This document shows positions 8,035 through 17,348 of a DNA stretch of 64,000 nucleotides, piece after piece. How positions within the stretch are numbered: the first letter of the stretch is position 1; each line of letters opens with the position of its first letter. The notes beneath the pieces are model-generated. The model was not told where the DNA came from. It saw only the letters and a list, made by a program, of their open reading frames with translations, and ran no database searches. The DNA is from Mesorhizobium koreense (lineage in GTDB: Bacteria; Pseudomonadota; Alphaproteobacteria; Rhizobiales; Rhizobiaceae), in contig NZ_CP134228.1 of the NCBI RefSeq assembly GCF_031656215.1, positions 3,429,001 to 3,493,000 of the forward strand, written 5' to 3'. Both the position numbers and the translations under genes were made by a program.

Positions 8035-8604
8035 ATGACCAAGCTCAGGTCGGCCACGCCGCGCCGCATCGCCTTTCAGTATCTTGTGCCCGTCCATGTT
8101 GAGGCGGAGGACGGCCTCGTCTGCGCCGTGCTCGGGCGCGCAAACCCCGAGCCCGCAAAAGCAGAAGCGATCCTTGCCGGCGTTCGTGATCCCGATAAGC
8201 CCGTTGCGGCTACTTGGCCCTGTCACGTTCTCGCGCAGCTCCAGGAGGGCCGCGTTCGCAACCAGATCGACTCTATCATCGAGAGCGACCCCAACTTCTC
8301 AGGTCTCGCGCCGGACGCTGTGTCGGATGACGACATTCATGCGGCTTGCCTGTCGGTCGCCGCCAACATCGACCTCGCCGAGGAAATCGGCGCAGCCAAA
8401 TTTCGCTCGGCACTCGCCGCCCTACGATCGGCAAAAAGAGGAGGAGGCTTAGACGTACAGGACCTAGCTCTTCTGAAGGTGCCGCCGCCTGATTCTCCAA
8501 CAGAGGGACCCTTACAAGGTCTTCTTGTGTGCGATGACGACCTCCGTCTCAATCTGCTCGTAAAAAACCCCAGCCGGATTGCGCGTGAGCAGCGCCGCGG
8601 ATAA
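8035..8604 (+). CDS. Hypothetical protein, C-terminus probably replaced by an insertion
   Basis: 189 residues with a clear ribosome site (AAGGAG, 8 bases before the ATG). The N-terminus (TPRRIAFQYLVPVHVE) resembles small proteins that follow the parB-like gene in related elements. The rest is unrecognised. From about residue 140 the frame runs into, and overlaps antisense by 93 bases, the methyltransferase gene on the other strand, and the composition changes there. I infer that the original 3' end was lost when that gene arrived. Confidence 0.5.
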   Translation: MTKLRSATPRRIAFQYLVPVHVEAEDGLVCAVLGRANPEPAKAEAILAGVRDPDKPVAATWPCHVLAQLQEGRVRNQIDSIIESDPNFSGLAPDAVSDDDIHAACLSVAANIDLAEEIGAAKFRSALAALRSAKRGGGLDVQDLALLKVPPPDSPTEGPLQGLLVCDDDLRLNLLVKNPSRIAREQRRG

Positions 8605-9306
8605 CTCTGCTTCGAACGCCTCAACATTGTCGCCGAAGTATGGCTTAGTAGAGCTCGACAATGAATAGACGCATCTGATGATCGAATTTATATCGCGTGT
8701 GATTGTGCTTGGAAACTCGTGAGCTGTAAATTCAGAGAAGTATTGCGATCTGCGCAATGATGGTTCGTTTGCAGGCTCCTGAGGATTAGATTGCGGATGG
8801 CGGGTGCGGGGCCCTAAGAATCTGGCGACAGTCTGATTGGCGATCGGTTCCCAACTCTCTTGTGGACGCCGCTTGCCTGGGTTCACCAGCGCCAACCCTC
8901 CCCCGTCTTCTATGAGAATTGCGAGTTTCCGGAGCACGTCATCACGATTCATCCAATGAAAGGCCTGTCCGATTGTGGCGACCCGAAAGCTTCGTGCTCC
9001 AAGCGCAATATCCTCAGCTCTAGACTGAAGCCATTGGATGTTCTGTCGGTTCTTTGCTGCCGCTAAGCGTCGAGCCTCAGCGACCATGTTTGCATCCGGA
9101 TCGACGGCAACGACCTCCCTGGCGTCATAGGAAAGCGGGATTGCGATGGTGCCCGGACCGCACCCCAAATCAAGGGCACGCACCTTTTCGCTGAGAGCGA
9201 AGGCCTCGACTATGAAATCCAAGGCCGCCTTCGGGTAAGGGGCACGGAACCGATCATAGTATTGCGCGGCGTCGGCGAACGGAAATTCATGTAGTGGGGT
9301 CGGCAT
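8512..9306 (-). CDS. Class I SAM-dependent methyltransferase (UbiE/Methyltransf_11 type)
   Basis: 264 residues. Motif I is LDLGCGPGT near residue 47, followed by the acidic end of beta-2 (VVAVDPDANM), AEDI and a post-motif FHWMNRDDVLRKL. It lacks any domain giving the substrate, so small-molecule methylation is only a default guess. It lies opposite to the surrounding maintenance genes, has noticeably lower GC than its flanks and truncates the upstream open frame, so it looks like a later insertion between the parB-like gene and the helicase gene. Confidence 0.8.
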   Translation of the reverse strand: MPTPLHEFPFADAAQYYDRFRAPYPKAALDFIVEAFALSEKVRALDLGCGPGTIAIPLSYDAREVVAVDPDANMVAEARRLAAAKNRQNIQWLQSRAEDIALGARSFRVATIGQAFHWMNRDDVLRKLAILIEDGGGLALVNPGKRRPQESWEPIANQTVARFLGPRTRHPQSNPQEPANEPSLRRSQYFSEFTAHEFPSTITRDINSIIRCVYSLSSSTKPYFGDNVEAFEAELSAALLTRNPAGVFYEQIETEVVIAHKKTL

Positions 9307-9402
9307 GTCCTACTACCTCCACAAACATTTCGGCGGAACAAGCGCAGCGCCGGAGCAGCGTATCGTGCGGTGGCGCGCTGTGAAGGCAGCGGCGTGACGA
9401 GA

Positions 9403-9493
9403 GGGAGAGCTTGACCGGGACGGGTTTGAGCCGGAGCGGTCCAGAGAGAGCGCCGGCCGGCTCGCCCGTTCCGCTCTCCCGAGGTTCCCCGAC
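9403..9493 (+). promoter_or_regulatory. Long stacked-hairpin leader in front of the methyltransferase-helicase gene
   Basis: Three nested stems can be read: GGGAGAGC (9403-9410) with GCTCTCCC (9473-9480); GGGACGGG (9417-9424) with CCCGTTCC (9465-9472, one G-T pair); and GAGCCGG (9428-9434) with CCGGCTC (9457-9463). The apical loop contains AGAGAGAG. It ends 13 bases before the ATG at 9494 and shares the CCGACATG start context with the parB-like gene. Confidence 0.55.
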
Positions 9494-12400
9494 ATGACCC
9501 CATGCACCGCCCTCGCGGTCGCGCCTGCGGTCGCGGCGTCGCAGCTTGCGTCTCCCTCCGATATCGCTCTCTGCATCGTCGCAGCCGCGCACCATCTCCT
9601 TCCGCATCTCGAACAAGGCCGTCAGGTCGACGCGGCAACTCTTCGCGCCGCAATGGAGGGCGCCTTCGGCGCCTCCGATGCGTCCGGCGTCTGGGACTGG
9701 AAAACGGCCTACGACGCCTGCGAGGCCGCGACCGTTCTGTTTCTCCGCAAATACGGAAAGGCGCTTCTGCGCAAGGCCCGTTCTCCGGCCCTGGCTCTTC
9801 CCATGCTGGAGAAGATCGTCGGCCTCCTGCCGACCCACACCCGCCGCTCGACCGAAAGCGAGGCCCTCCAGCAGTTCTCGACGCCTATCCCGCTCGGCCT
9901 CGCGGTCGCGACGGCTGCGGCGATCACGCCAGCCGACCGCGTGCTCGAGCCTTCTGCCGGCACCGGCCTGCTCGCCATCCTCGCGGAGATCGCGGGCGGG
10001 TCGCCCGTCGTCAACGAACTGGCGGAGACCCGCGCCGGCGTGCTCTCCCTGCTATTTCCGACGATCACCACGACCCGGCACGACGCCGCGCAGATTCACG
10101 ATCACCTCGACGCCGCCATCGTGCCGAGCGTCGTCATCATGAACCCGCCGTTCTCGGCGATGGCCAACGTGCAGGGCCGCATGGCCGACGCCGCGCTCCG
10201 CCATATCGGCTCGGCCCTGGCGCGGCTCGCCGATGGCGGTCGCCTGGTCGCGATCACCGGCGCCAACTTCGCGCCCGACGCTCCGACCTGGCGCGACGCG
10301 TATGTCCGGCTACAGGAGCGCGGCAACGTCGTCTTCTCAGCCGCCATCGACGGCCGCGTCTATGCCAAGCATGGCACGACGTTTTCGACGCGGCTGACCG
10401 TCATCGACAAGCGCCCCGCCGACGATCCCACCGTTTTCCCGGCCGCGCCCGGGGTCGCGCCGGACGTCGCCACGCTGCTGGCCTGGATCGCGGAGCACGT
10501 TCCGGCACGGCTGCCGGTCGATGCCTCCCTGACTGTGCCCACTGTCACCACGCCGCGCACCGTTCGCGGCTACCTCGCACGCTCCGCACGAGCCGCATCA
10601 CAGTCCACGAGCGCGGCCGAGCCCGCCGGCATCGAGCTCACCTATCAGACGGTCGACTGGACGCCGCCCCAAGGCGCGCGCCTCTCCGATTCGATCTACG
10701 AGGATTATGCGCTCCAGAGCATCCGGATTCCCGGCGCTCAGGATCACCCGACGCAGCTCGTCCAGTCGGCGGCGATGGCCTCGGTCGCGCCGCCCAAGCC
10801 GACCTACCGGCCTCATCTGCCCGCGAACATCCTCAGCCTGCTCTCCGGCGCCCAACTCGAGACCGTCATCTATGCCGGCGAGGCGCATTCCGACTATCTC
10901 GCCGGCGCCTGGACGGTGGACGAAACCCTCGACGTCGTGACCGCCGCCGCCGAGGACGCGAAGGGCGCGGTCCGCTTCCGCCGCGGCTGCATGATTGGCG
11001 ACGGCACCGGCGTCGGCAAAGGGCGCGAGTCGGCCGGCATCATCCTCGACAACTGGATGCAGAACCGCCGCAAGGCGGTGTGGGTCTCCAAATCCGACAA
11101 GCTCATTGAAGACGCGCAGCGCGACTGGTCCGCGCTCGGCGTGGAGCGCCTGCTCATCACGCCGCTCTCGCGATTCCCGCAGGGCAAGCCAGTCACACTG
11201 CGGGAAGGCGTCCTATTCACCACCTATGCTACGCTACGCTCCGATGACCGCGGCGAACGCCTTTCCCGCGTGCGGCAGATCGTTGAATGGTTGGGCTCCG
11301 ACTTCGACGGAGTGATCATTTTCGACGAAGCGCACGCCATGCAGAACGCGGTCGGAGCCAAAGGTGAACGCGGCGATCAGGAGGCCTCGCAGCAGGGCCG
11401 CGCAGGCCTGCGCCTCCAGCACGCGCTGCCGGACGCCCGCATTGTCTATGTCTCCGCCACCGGCGCGACGACCGTGCACAATCTCGCCTATGCGCAGCGC
11501 CTCGGCCTCTGGGGTGGCGAAGACTTCCCGTTCTCGACCCGGGCCGAATTCGTGGAGGCGATCGAAGCCGGCGGGGTCGCCGCCATGGAAGTGCTCGCCC
11601 GCGACCTGCGGGCGCTCGGCCTCTACACCTCGCGCTCACTGAGCTTCGCCGGCGTCGAATACGAGCTGGTCGAGCATGAGCTGACGCCCGAGCAGACCCG
11701 CGTCTATGACGCCTACGCGGACGCCTTCGCGATCATTCACAACAACCTCGATGCCGCCATGCAGGCCGCCAACATCACCGGCGGAAGCGAAGGCGGATCG
11801 GGAACGCTCAACCGCCAGGCCAAGTCAGCCGCGCGCAGTGCATTCGAGTCTGCGAAGCAGCGCTTCTTCGGGCACCTGCTCACAAGCATGAAGACGCCGA
11901 CCCTGATCCGCTCGATCGAGCGCGATCTCGAAGACGGCCATGCCGCCGTCATCCAGATCGTCTCGACGGGCGAAGCGCTGATGGAGCGCCGCCTCGCCGA
12001 GCTGCCGACCGAGGAATGGAACGACGTTCGCGTCGACATCACGCCGCGGGAATACGTCCTCGATTATCTCGCCCATTCCTTCCCGGTGCAGCTCTACGAA
12101 CCATTCGCCGACAGCGAGGGCAAGCTGTCGTCGCGTCCGGTCTATCGCGACGGACAGCCGGTCGAGAGCCGGGAGGCTGTGCAGCGACGGGATGCGCTGA
12201 TCGCCAAGCTCGCGAGCCTGCCCCCCGTTCCCGGCGCGCTCGACCAGCTCGTGCAGCACTTCGGCACAGACATCGTCGCCGAAGTGACCGGCCGGTCGCG
12301 CCGCATCGTCCGCAAGTCCATCGGCGTCGCAAAGAGCGACCGCCTTGTCGTCGAGACCCGAGCGGCCTCGTCCAACCTCGCCGAGGCGCAGGCGTTTATG

Positions 12401-13849
12401 GACGACCACAAGCGCATCCTGGTGTTCAGTGACGCCGGTGGCACCGGCCGCAGTTATCATGCCGAGCTCACGGCGAAGAACACGCGCCTTCGCGTGCATT
12501 ATCTTCTCGAGCCGGGCTGGAAGGCGGATACGGCCATCCAGGGACTCGGCCGCACCCATCGCACCAACCAGCAGCAGCCCCCGCTGTTCAGGCCGGTCGC
12601 GACCAACGTCAAGGCCGAGAAGCGCTTCCTCAGCACGATAGCACGCCGGCTCGATACGCTTGGCGCGATCACGCGCGGCCAGCGCCAGACCGGCGGCCAA
12701 GGTCTCTTCCGGCCGGAGGACAATCTGGAGTCCCACTATGCGCGCGACGCCTTGCGCCAGCTCTACATGCTGCTCGTTCGCGGCAAGATCGAAGGCTGCT
12801 CGCTTCAACGCTTCGAAGCGGCGACCGGCCTGAAGCTCATGGATGCGAACGGTATCAAGGATGACCTGCCGCCGATCACCACCTTCCTCAACCGCATGCT
12901 CGCGCTGACCATCGATCTCCAAGGCGTCCTATTCACCGCCTTCGAGCAACTGTTGAACGCCCGCATCGAGGGCGCCATCGCCGCCGGCACCTACGACGTC
13001 GGCCTGGAGACGCTACGCGCCGAAAGTTTCGTCGTCACCAACCGTGAGACGATCTACATGCATCCGGGCACCGGCGCGGAGACGCGCCTCCTGACCATCC
13101 AGCAGCGCCAGCGCAATCGTCCCGTCACGCTGGACGAAGCGTTGAGCCGGCTGCGCGAGCGCGGATCGCGGCTTCTTGTCAATGAGCGCTCCGGGAGTGC
13201 GGCTGTGCAGATCCGCGCACCGTCGGTCATGCTCGACGACGGCGAGGTCGAATACCGTGTGCGCCTGATCCGTCCGATGGAGGCACTGAATGTCCCCATC
13301 CGCATGATGGCGGAAAGCCATTGGCAGGAGGCGGACAAGGCGACCTTCGCCGCGGCCTGGACCACGGAACTGAACGAGGTGCCGGCGTTCGCCGACTCGA
13401 CCATCCACATGGTCGCAGGTTTGTTGCTTCCGATTTGGAAGCGGCTACCGAACGAGTCGACACGCGTCTATCGGCTGCAAACCGACGACGGCGAGCGCAT
13501 CATCGGGCGCAGGGTCTCGCCGGCGTGGGCAGCGACCGCCACGGCGACCGGCCTGCCTTCGCTGACGCCGGACGACGCCTTCGCCGCCCTTATCGAGGGC
13601 AAGACCGTCATCGATCTCGCCGAGGGGCTCCAGCTTCGTCGCGTTCGGGTGATGGGTGGTCATCGCATCGAGTTGTCGGGCTTCACCGACACCATGCGCG
13701 AACGGCTCACGGCCTACGGCCTCTTCCACGAGATCATTTCGTGGAAGCTGCGCATGTTCGTGCCCACCGACGCCAGCGGTCCCGCGATCCTCGCCAAGGT
13801 GATGGATCGCTATCCGGTCGCGCGCGTCGGCGAGCGGGAGGACGCGTGA
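9494..13849 (+). CDS. Fused methyltransferase and strawberry-notch-type helicase
   Basis: 1451 residues. The N-terminal third contains a class I methyltransferase-like domain: LEPSAGTGLLAIL (motif I) and NPPFSAM at about 217 (motif IV of N6-adenine-type enzymes). The central part is a superfamily 2 helicase core of strawberry-notch type: Walker A GDGTGVGKGRE near 502-512, DEAHAM at about 611, SATGATT near 655. The C-terminal half has the helicase motif VI-like GLGRTHRTNQ near 1016, then a SNO C-terminal domain. DNA modification coupled to translocation is inferred. Such proteins are common in conjugative elements and phages, where they may counter host defence. It is preceded by a structured leader and overlaps the toprim gene start by one base. 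Confidence 0.9.
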   Translation: MTPCTALAVAPAVAASQLASPSDIALCIVAAAHHLLPHLEQGRQVDAATLRAAMEGAFGASDASGVWDWKTAYDACEAATVLFLRKYGKALLRKARSPALALPMLEKIVGLLPTHTRRSTESEALQQFSTPIPLGLAVATAAAITPADRVLEPSAGTGLLAILAEIAGGSPVVNELAETRAGVLSLLFPTITTTRHDAAQIHDHLDAAIVPSVVIMNPPFSAMANVQGRMADAALRHIGSALARLADGGRLVAITGANFAPDAPTWRDAYVRLQERGNVVFSAAIDGRVYAKHGTTFSTRLTVIDKRPADDPTVFPAAPGVAPDVATLLAWIAEHVPARLPVDASLTVPTVTTPRTVRGYLARSARAASQSTSAAEPAGIELTYQTVDWTPPQGARLSDSIYEDYALQSIRIPGAQDHPTQLVQSAAMASVAPPKPTYRPHLPANILSLLSGAQLETVIYAGEAHSDYLAGAWTVDETLDVVTAAAEDAKGAVRFRRGCMIGDGTGVGKGRESAGIILDNWMQNRRKAVWVSKSDKLIEDAQRDWSALGVERLLITPLSRFPQGKPVTLREGVLFTTYATLRSDDRGERLSRVRQIVEWLGSDFDGVIIFDEAHAMQNAVGAKGERGDQEASQQGRAGLRLQHALPDARIVYVSATGATTVHNLAYAQRLGLWGGEDFPFSTRAEFVEAIEAGGVAAMEVLARDLRALGLYTSRSLSFAGVEYELVEHELTPEQTRVYDAYADAFAIIHNNLDAAMQAANITGGSEGGSGTLNRQAKSAARSAFESAKQRFFGHLLTSMKTPTLIRSIERDLEDGHAAVIQIVSTGEALMERRLAELPTEEWNDVRVDITPREYVLDYLAHSFPVQLYEPFADSEGKLSSRPVYRDGQPVESREAVQRRDALIAKLASLPPVPGALDQLVQHFGTDIVAEVTGRSRRIVRKSIGVAKSDRLVVETRAASSNLAEAQAFMDDHKRILVFSDAGGTGRSYHAELTAKNTRLRVHYLLEPGWKADTAIQGLGRTHRTNQQQPPLFRPVATNVKAEKRFLSTIARRLDTLGAITRGQRQTGGQGLFRPEDNLESHYARDALRQLYMLLVRGKIEGCSLQRFEAATGLKLMDANGIKDDLPPITTFLNRMLALTIDLQGVLFTAFEQLLNARIEGAIAAGTYDVGLETLRAESFVVTNRETIYMHPGTGAETRLLTIQQRQRNRPVTLDEALSRLRERGSRLLVNERSGSAAVQIRAPSVMLDDGEVEYRVRLIRPMEALNVPIRMMAESHWQEADKATFAAAWTTELNEVPAFADSTIHMVAGLLLPIWKRLPNESTRVYRLQTDDGERIIGRRVSPAWAATATATGLPSLTPDDAFAALIEGKTVIDLAEGLQLRRVRVMGGHRIELSGFTDTMRERLTAYGLFHEIISWKLRMFVPTDASGPAILAKVMDRYPVARVGEREDA

Positions 13850-14910
13850 TGTCCCCGCTCGATGCTTCGGAACTCGCACACCGTCTCGCGCGCAACGCCG
13901 AGGCGGTGTGCCGCCACTATCTCTCCAACGGCCGTCGCGAAGGTCGCTATTGGATGGTGGGCGATGTGCGCAACACGCCTGGGCGCTCGATGTTCGTGCG
14001 CCTAGCCGGCCCCGAGAGCGGCAAGGGTGCGTCGGGCAAATGGACCGACGCCGCCACCGGCGAGCATGGCGACCTTCTCGACGTCATCCGCGAATCCTGC
14101 GGCCTCGTCGATTTCGCCGATGTGGCGAAGGAGGCACGCTCCTTCCTCAGCTTGCCCCAACCGGAGCCGCAGCCCGACGTGCGCCGCGGCAGAATCCAGC
14201 CAGCTCCGACTGGGTCTCCGAAAGCAGCACGGCGCTTGTTCGCCATGTCGCAACCGATCCGCGGCACGCTGGTCGAGGCATATCTCCGCCGACGCGGCAT
14301 TACGTCTTTGCACGGCACCGGATCGCTCCGCTTCCACCCGCGCTGCTACTATCGGCCGGACGAGCATTCCGCGACCGAGACCTGGCCCGCCATGATCGCC
14401 GCTGTTACCGACATGGAAGGCCGCGTCACCGGCGCGCACCGGACCTGGCTCGATCCCGACGGCTTCGATCCCGTTCGATTCGGCAAGGCACCGATCGATA
14501 CACCGCGCCGCGCGATGGGCGATCTCCTCGGACACGCCGTCCGCTTTGGCGTGGCAGGCGAAGTCATGGCGGCGGGCGAAGGCATCGAGACCATGCTGTC
14601 GCTCAGGATGGCGCTGCACGACATGCCGATGGTCGCCGCTCTGTCGGCCGCCCATCTCTCGGCCATCGTGTTCGCAGACACGCTGCACCGGCTTTATATC
14701 GCGCGCGACGACGACCCGGCCGGCGACGGTGCGATGGCGACGCTGATCGAGCGCGCGTCCCACGACGGCATCGAGGCGATTGTGCTGTCGCCGAGGCTGG
14801 GCGACTTCAACGAGGATCTCCGCATGCTCGGCCCCGACGTATTGCGCGCGAACCTTCGGGCGCAGGTCGCGTCGCGGGATGCCGCCCGCTTCATGGCCGA
14901 GGCCGCATAG
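13849..14910 (+). CDS. Toprim-domain protein (DUF7146/Toprim_3), primase-like
   Basis: 353 residues starting at the ATG that overlaps the preceding stop (TGATG). The N-terminal part has a primase-like zinc-free region (YWMVGDVRNTPGRSMFVRL; GKWTDAATGEHGDLLDVI). The middle has YLRRRGITSLHGTGSLRFHP. The C-terminal toprim fold shows AAGEGIETMLSL (the Glu) and LYIARDDDPAGDGA (the DxD). It probably makes or helps make primers for element DNA after transfer; that role is inferred from the toprim family. Tight coupling to the helicase gene supports joint action on DNA. Confidence 0.8.
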   Translation: MSPLDASELAHRLARNAEAVCRHYLSNGRREGRYWMVGDVRNTPGRSMFVRLAGPESGKGASGKWTDAATGEHGDLLDVIRESCGLVDFADVAKEARSFLSLPQPEPQPDVRRGRIQPAPTGSPKAARRLFAMSQPIRGTLVEAYLRRRGITSLHGTGSLRFHPRCYYRPDEHSATETWPAMIAAVTDMEGRVTGAHRTWLDPDGFDPVRFGKAPIDTPRRAMGDLLGHAVRFGVAGEVMAAGEGIETMLSLRMALHDMPMVAALSAAHLSAIVFADTLHRLYIARDDDPAGDGAMATLIERASHDGIEAIVLSPRLGDFNEDLRMLGPDVLRANLRAQVASRDAARFMAEAA

Positions 14911-15244
14911 AGCACGAGACCGTAAAACGCACGGCCGGGAGGAAGGCGGGGTCCGCAATCTCGACGGCGGCCGATGCTCCGAAGTGCCGGAGAGAGCCGC
15001 GCCCTCGGCCTTCAAGAGGGCGATCGGGACGGCAAACGGCCCGGCCCGGCAACCTCGTGGGCCGACTATTTTCCGTCGGCGGCGGAGCCGCCTTTACATC
15101 GCGAAGCAAAATAGTCGGCCCCCTTCGGCCCTCCGCTGCGCTTCGGCCCTGCGCTTCGCTCCGGGTGCAGAGCCGGTCCGCCCGCCGTCTTCCGCCGCCA
15201 TGAAGGCCGCGAGGGTCGCGGCAGATCCAGTCACGGAGCATCCC
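14911..15244. other. Gene-free stretch with a 14-bp inverted repeat
   Basis: 334 bases between the toprim gene and the DUF2493 gene. The main structure is a perfect 14-bp inverted repeat (15059-15072 with 15108-15121) reading GGGCCGACTATTTT / AAAATAGTCGGCCC. A nested hairpin (GGCGGCGGAGCCGCC) lies between the arms. The part CGACTATTTT recurs at 17821, ahead of the HTH gene. No protein-coding signal is convincing here. The ribosome site for the next gene is ACGGAG just before 15245. Confidence 0.5.
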
Positions 15245-16174
15245 ATGACCACCAACGACGATTTCGAACCGCACCACACGTCCTCTCCGACCGACCACGT
15301 TCTCGCCGAGCTTCAGCTCTACGGCTTCCGCCCCTTCCAGGACGAACCCGACCCGCGACCGCTTCCCGAAGGCAACCTCGTCGCCGGAGCCATCGCCGAC
15401 ATTTTCGACGCTCTCGTCGCCACGCTCAGCGACACCCGCCTCGAGCCCGATCTCGAGGACGTGCTCTGGTCGACCACGAACGTTTTCCATCGCGCCGCCG
15501 ACCGCATCGCCCGCGAGCTTGACGACAACGAACAGGCGCAGCGCCGCAGCCAGCGCGAACAGGACGGCACCGAGGTCAAGTCCGTCGAGCTAGAACGACT
15601 CATCGCCGAGGGGCGGACGCTCATCGAGCGGCGCGACGCCTTCGAGCTCATGCGCGACCAGGCCTGCGAGCATTTCGAGCGTCAGACAGGCTCGCCGTGG
15701 CGGCCGCGCAACGGCTCACTCGTCAACCATCGCGCGATGACCGCGGCCATGATCGACAGCCGTGACTTTCTCGCTGCGAAGAAGCGCTCCGAAACCGAGG
15801 TCATGCTGCCTCCCGGCCCGAAGGTCGCGGTCAGCGGCGGTCTCGACTTCAACGATCATCGGCTGATCTGGGCCAAGCTCGACCAGGTGCACGCCAAGCA
15901 CCCGGACATGGTGCTCATGCATGGCGGCTCGCCCAAGGGCGCCGAGCGCATCGCTGCGCGCTGGGCCGACCACCGCAACGTACCGCAGATCTCCTTCAAG
16001 CCCGACTGGACGAAACATGCCAAGGCCGCACCGTTCAAGCGCAACGACGCGATGCTGAACGTGCTGCCGCTGGGGATCATGATCTTCCCCGGCACTGGCA
16101 TCCAGGACAACTTGGCAGACAAAGCCCGCAAGCTCGGAGTTCCCGTCTGGCGCTACGGCGATAAACCGATGTGA
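15245..16174 (+). CDS. DUF2493 domain protein (SLOG/YspA-related)
   Basis: 309 residues from the ATG at 15245, which has a GGAG site upstream; the open frame extends further up but lacks coding character. The N-terminal half is helical and charged (ARELDDNEQAQRRSQREQDG). The C-terminal ~130 residues form the DUF2493 domain: KVAVSGGLDFNDHRLIWAKL, VLMHGGSPKGAERIAARWA, FKPDWTKHAKAAPFKRNDAML and the final GIMIFPGTGIQDNLADKARKLGVPVWR. The fold belongs to the SLOG nucleotide-binding superfamily. The ligand is unknown. It is a standard backbone gene of this element type. Confidence 0.85.
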   Translation: MTTNDDFEPHHTSSPTDHVLAELQLYGFRPFQDEPDPRPLPEGNLVAGAIADIFDALVATLSDTRLEPDLEDVLWSTTNVFHRAADRIARELDDNEQAQRRSQREQDGTEVKSVELERLIAEGRTLIERRDAFELMRDQACEHFERQTGSPWRPRNGSLVNHRAMTAAMIDSRDFLAAKKRSETEVMLPPGPKVAVSGGLDFNDHRLIWAKLDQVHAKHPDMVLMHGGSPKGAERIAARWADHRNVPQISFKPDWTKHAKAAPFKRNDAMLNVLPLGIMIFPGTGIQDNLADKARKLGVPVWRYGDKPM

Positions 16175-16202
16175 TCGCCGTCAACACCACCGGAATCAGA
16201 GC

Positions 16203-16241
16203 GCCGCGGCGATTTCAACTCGCCGCGGCCTTCCAATTTTT
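16203..16241 (+). terminator. Intrinsic terminator after DUF2493 gene
   Basis: Perfect 10-bp stem GCCGCGGCGA (16203-16212) with TCGCCGCGGC (16220-16229), a 7-base loop, then a T-rich tail CTTCCAATTTTT. It closes the helicase/toprim/DUF2493 transcription unit. Confidence 0.75.
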
Positions 16242-16315
16242 GCTATTCTCCATCCGCGCCGTGGTGGTGGTGGAAGGCGCGACCGTCAGACGCTTCTCTC
16301 ACGGAGGCCACCATC

Positions 16316-16756
16316 ATGATCGTCGTCAGTATCCTCGCCAGCATCGCCGCCATCGGCGTCCTCTGCTGCCTCTTGTTCTACCTTGCCGTCTATGCACTGC
16401 CGCTGTTCGCAGGCGTGACGGCTGGGGTGTGGGCATGCGGCACCGGCGCAGGTTGGTTCGGTGGTATCGCCGTCGGATTCGTCGCCGGCCTCGCAACACT
16501 CCTCGTCGGCCACCTCCTGCTCACGGTGGTCAAGCCTCTCTGGCTCCGCTTGATAATCGCGGCGATGTTCGTCGCACCCGCGGCTATCGCCGGCTATCAC
16601 GCGACACATGGCATCTTGAAGCACACTATGCCGTCGGAGACTTGGGTGGTCGCCTTCTCGATGGTCGGGGCCGTCGTCGTGGGCATCACCGCCTTCGCCC
16701 GCCTCGCAACGCTGGCCTCGCCCGGTCAATCCGGCCAGGGCGTGGTTGGCGCCTGA
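16316..16756 (+). CDS. Small integral membrane protein
   Basis: 146 residues with a GGAGG site 10 bases before the ATG. About four hydrophobic segments are visible (residues 2-22, 24-44 with Gly-rich turns, 50-90 in two parts, 105-130). No catalytic motif or recognised family. Similar small membrane proteins sit at this position in related elements. Inner-membrane location is all that can be said. Confidence 0.6.
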   Translation: MIVVSILASIAAIGVLCCLLFYLAVYALPLFAGVTAGVWACGTGAGWFGGIAVGFVAGLATLLVGHLLLTVVKPLWLRLIIAAMFVAPAAIAGYHATHGILKHTMPSETWVVAFSMVGAVVVGITAFARLATLASPGQSGQGVVGA

Positions 16757-16780
16757 GGCCGGTGCTGCCCGGATGGCAGG

Positions 16781-17050
16781 CTAGACCAAGCCCGCCTGCG
16801 ATTCCTCCTCATCGAACAGGTTGGCGAGTTGGTGTGCGCCAGAACGTCGGAGCGCGCTGAGCCACTGGTCGCAGGCATCGTCGGAACGCTTGGCCCAGGC
16901 CGCGCAACGAACATCGAACCCGCGAAAGCGGCGGTCGGATCGCTCACCCTCGCTGCACATCATCTGGATCCGCCATGTGCGGGATCCTGCTTGCTTCGAC
17001 ACGGTGAAGCAGCGGCTACCGTTGCCGTCGAATTTCTCCAGCTGCACGAG
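16781..17050 (-). pseudogene. Degenerate DUF736-like copy
   Basis: The end of this minus-strand frame reads CAAWAKRSDDACDQWLSAL and HQLANLFDEEESQAG. Both align with the intact DUF736 gene 300 bases away on the other strand (AAWAKRSNDGRDYLGLKL and YANLFDDEEGEGY). The N-terminal half is only loosely similar and the start is unclear; the frame stays open upstream to 17200 without family character. I read it as an inverted, decaying paralogue, though a diverged working gene is possible. Confidence 0.45.
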
Positions 17051-17348
17051 GGGATCGCCAGATCTCCTTGATCCTTCTCTGTCTGATCGACCGCTCCAAG
17101 CGGCCTCTTTGATGGACTGATCTGGCCGGAGGCCGGCTTCGCCTCGATCGCCTATGCCGCAATGGCGCCGATCGACTTTCTTCCCCTGGCCTACGCCCAT
17201 TCCTCGCGAAACAAGAAAGTCTCGCGGGCTGCCATCCTCCGCTGTGCTCCGGCCTGCAAGCAGGTGCGGCGTCGATCGCCTCCGGCCAACCGATCACCAT
17301 CGAGGCCGCAATGGCGCGGGCTCGAAACAGAGATCAAGGAGAACTACC

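Noticed and set aside
11825-12922. 365-residue minus-strand frame inside the helicase gene
   Set aside because: Same reason: strong codon bias of the plus-strand gene keeps the antisense frame open.
16171-16860. 229-residue Arg/Pro-rich frame overlapping the membrane-protein gene
   Set aside because: The overlapping frame has a good ribosome site and clean membrane segments; this one is compositional noise.
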